Positions 61,465-64,000 of a DNA stretch of 64,000 nt are shown here, in pieces; positions within the stretch are counted from its first letter, which is position 1, and each line of letters starts with the position of its first letter. The notes beneath the pieces are model-generated. The model made no database searches. It was not told the origin of the DNA and worked only from the letters and a program-made list of their open reading frames with translations. The position numbers and the translations under genes are program-made. This DNA is from Streptomyces sp. NBC_01463. GTDB taxonomy: Bacteria > Actinomycetota > Actinomycetes > Streptomycetales > Streptomycetaceae. The stretch covers positions 5,828,001 through 5,892,000 of the forward strand of contig CP109468.1 in the NCBI GenBank assembly GCA_036227345.1. Direction: 5' to 3'.

Positions 61465-62301
61465 TCACGGACGCTCGAAATGCTGGAGCACCCCTCCAGC
61501 GGAGAAACACAGTGCTCCCGTGAGGGTGCCCCAGTTGGCGATGTCGTCGTTCAAGACGCTCGCCGTGGCAGGGCGGGTGAAGTCGGCCAGTGCCGCGACC
61601 ATGAAGAGCACGGACCCGAGCTGGTTGACCGCGACGATCCACCAGCCGAGATCGCGGGGCCGGATTCCCGGCCGGCCGTGGCAGACCTCCACCAGGGCCA
61701 GATGCCCCGAGACGAGGAACAGGGAGCACCCGACCAGGTCAGGGGCCCAGATCAGCCGGTTCACCTGCTGCACCGAGAGCCCCTGCAACAGGGAGCTCAG
61801 CAAGTTGATGCCGAACACAAGCGTGCCCACGAACAGCAGGAAGGTACTCAGCCAGTCGATCCGGCCGGGCTCGTAGCTCCACCATCTCCATCGCCGCGCG
61901 GCAAGCGCCCCGGCTCCGTCGTCCTGGCGAGGGGCGTTGACCGCCTGGAGAAGCGACACGTAGCCGCCCGTGTTGAAGAACAGGCCGCCGGCGAAGTAGA
62001 TCCAGGCTCCCGTCGCATCACCTGCGCCGAACTGTGCGACACCGGCCCCGAAGGCGAAGAGGCCCCCACCCACCGCGAACGCACTCGCCGCGATGGCATT
62101 CAGCCTGCGGAGACGACTGACCGACGCGCTGTCCGCCCTACGGGAGCGGGGTTCGCGATCGCCGGCCCCCCGCACGGTGAGCAGCCCGCGCTTGCGCGCC
62201 CGCCGGGACTCCCAGACCGCAGTGCCGCCGTCATCGAGGCGCCAGGTCAGCCGCGTCGTGAACGGCCCCGCACCCTCGGCGGTCCTCTCGATTCGACTCA
62301 C
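61465..62301 (-). CDS. Multi-pass membrane protein (YrhK-like segments)
   Basis: This 278-residue protein has a soluble N-terminus (~70 residues) and about six membrane helices. Two similar units each contain a helix followed by an Asn/Gly motif: WIYFAGGLFFNTGGYVSLLQAVN, and LTGALCFSAGGVLQHFE at the end. Such GGxxQ endings recall YrhK-type domains. GTG at 62301 is the start, with AGGG upstream. Its function is not known. Confidence 0.65.
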   Translation of the reverse strand: MSRIERTAEGAGPFTTRLTWRLDDGGTAVWESRRARKRGLLTVRGAGDREPRSRRADSASVSRLRRLNAIAASAFAVGGGLFAFGAGVAQFGAGDATGAWIYFAGGLFFNTGGYVSLLQAVNAPRQDDGAGALAARRWRWWSYEPGRIDWLSTFLLFVGTLVFGINLLSSLLQGLSVQQVNRLIWAPDLVGCSLFLVSGHLALVEVCHGRPGIRPRDLGWWIVAVNQLGSVLFMVAALADFTRPATASVLNDDIANWGTLTGALCFSAGGVLQHFERP

Positions 62302-62602
62302 CGCTCGACCCTAGCCGTTTGGTACCTGAATGCCCGCATATGGCTCGTGCGTAGCTGGTGTGTGAGCGGGGCTGCTCGCGACGCTCTCCGAGCGCGTTGC
62401 TTCGGGGCCCGCGGGCCGGGGCACGCGTGAGGACTGTCGGGCGACCGTGACCGAACGCGACAGCCGGTGACAGTTCGCCTACAACCGCAGTCAGGCGTAC
62501 GGCCAGGTCAGGCCCACCCACCGATACGGGTTTCCGTCAAGAGGTGGCAGTCAGGCAAGATGGGGTGTATCTGCCCACTCATCGATTGCCGGACGGTTTC
62601 TC
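62302..62602. other. Upstream region of ettA
   Basis: A 301-bp divergent gap between the membrane protein and ettA with no gene seen. It must carry the ettA promoter, probably in the right half, where composition is slightly more AT-rich; no hexamer pair is convincing. Confidence 0.4.

Positions 62603-64000
<1,398 letters not shown>

Overview
The window is high-GC actinobacterial chromosome, almost certainly Streptomyces. Third-position G/C is very strong, so long shadow ORFs occur in every frame. GTG and TTG starts and ATGA overlaps are common. The gene content is typical of the genus: SARP/AfsR regulators, a dynamin-like pair beside an ssbB-type gene, a Cys-Gln thioester surface protein with a sortase motif, and an actinomycete integrative element with prim-pol replication and FtsK/TraB transfer.

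Region 1 (1-11.3 kb) holds the tail of a Ser/Thr kinase, an HxlR regulator divergent from an NmrA-like oxidoreductase, a YefM/YoeB-type toxin-antitoxin pair with a 14-bp inverted repeat in front of it, a RecD2-type helicase, citrate synthase, and a copper module (copA, copZ, a CsoR-like operator, a small HTH gene). Region 2 (11.3-17.8 kb) is a myo-inositol catabolic cluster: a TIM-barrel isomerase divergent from iolC-iolB-iolD-mmsA, closed by a near-ideal bidirectional hairpin. Region 3 (17.8-37.3 kb) is a mixed stretch. It contains an orphan peptide-type lipoprotein with two consecutive TTA codons, a hydrolase fused to an ABC ATPase with its permease, a VWA lipoprotein, two divergent SARP-NB-ARC regulators and a MacB/FtsX-type ABC system.

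Region 4 (37475-54182) is a complete ~16.7-kb integrative and conjugative element (AICE). It is bounded by 45-bp direct repeats that are the 3' part of tRNA-Arg(UCU); the intact tRNA lies at the right end next to int. From left to right it carries a visibly lower-GC cargo pair (OLD-type ATPase/TOPRIM protein plus an unknown membrane-anchored partner), a control block (tandem-GntR regulator, HD hydrolase, Nudix hydrolase, XRE-type regulator), a transfer operon of small proteins ending in TraB/FtsK, a TGT-like protein, a primase-polymerase/helicase pair, an array of at least 11 GTGACGC repeats, xis and int. The element also supplies a replacement terminator for the tRNA it occupies.

Region 5 (54.2-64 kb) is core chromosome: dynA-dynB-like GTPases, an ssbB-type SSB, a thioester-domain surface protein, two hypothetical membrane proteins, and the start of ettA, which runs off the right edge.

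The most interesting parts are the AICE cargo and its regulatory DNA: the OLD-family pair, the Pycsar-effector-like membrane protein and TGT-like protein in the transfer region, the iteron array, and several palindromes in regulatory gaps.
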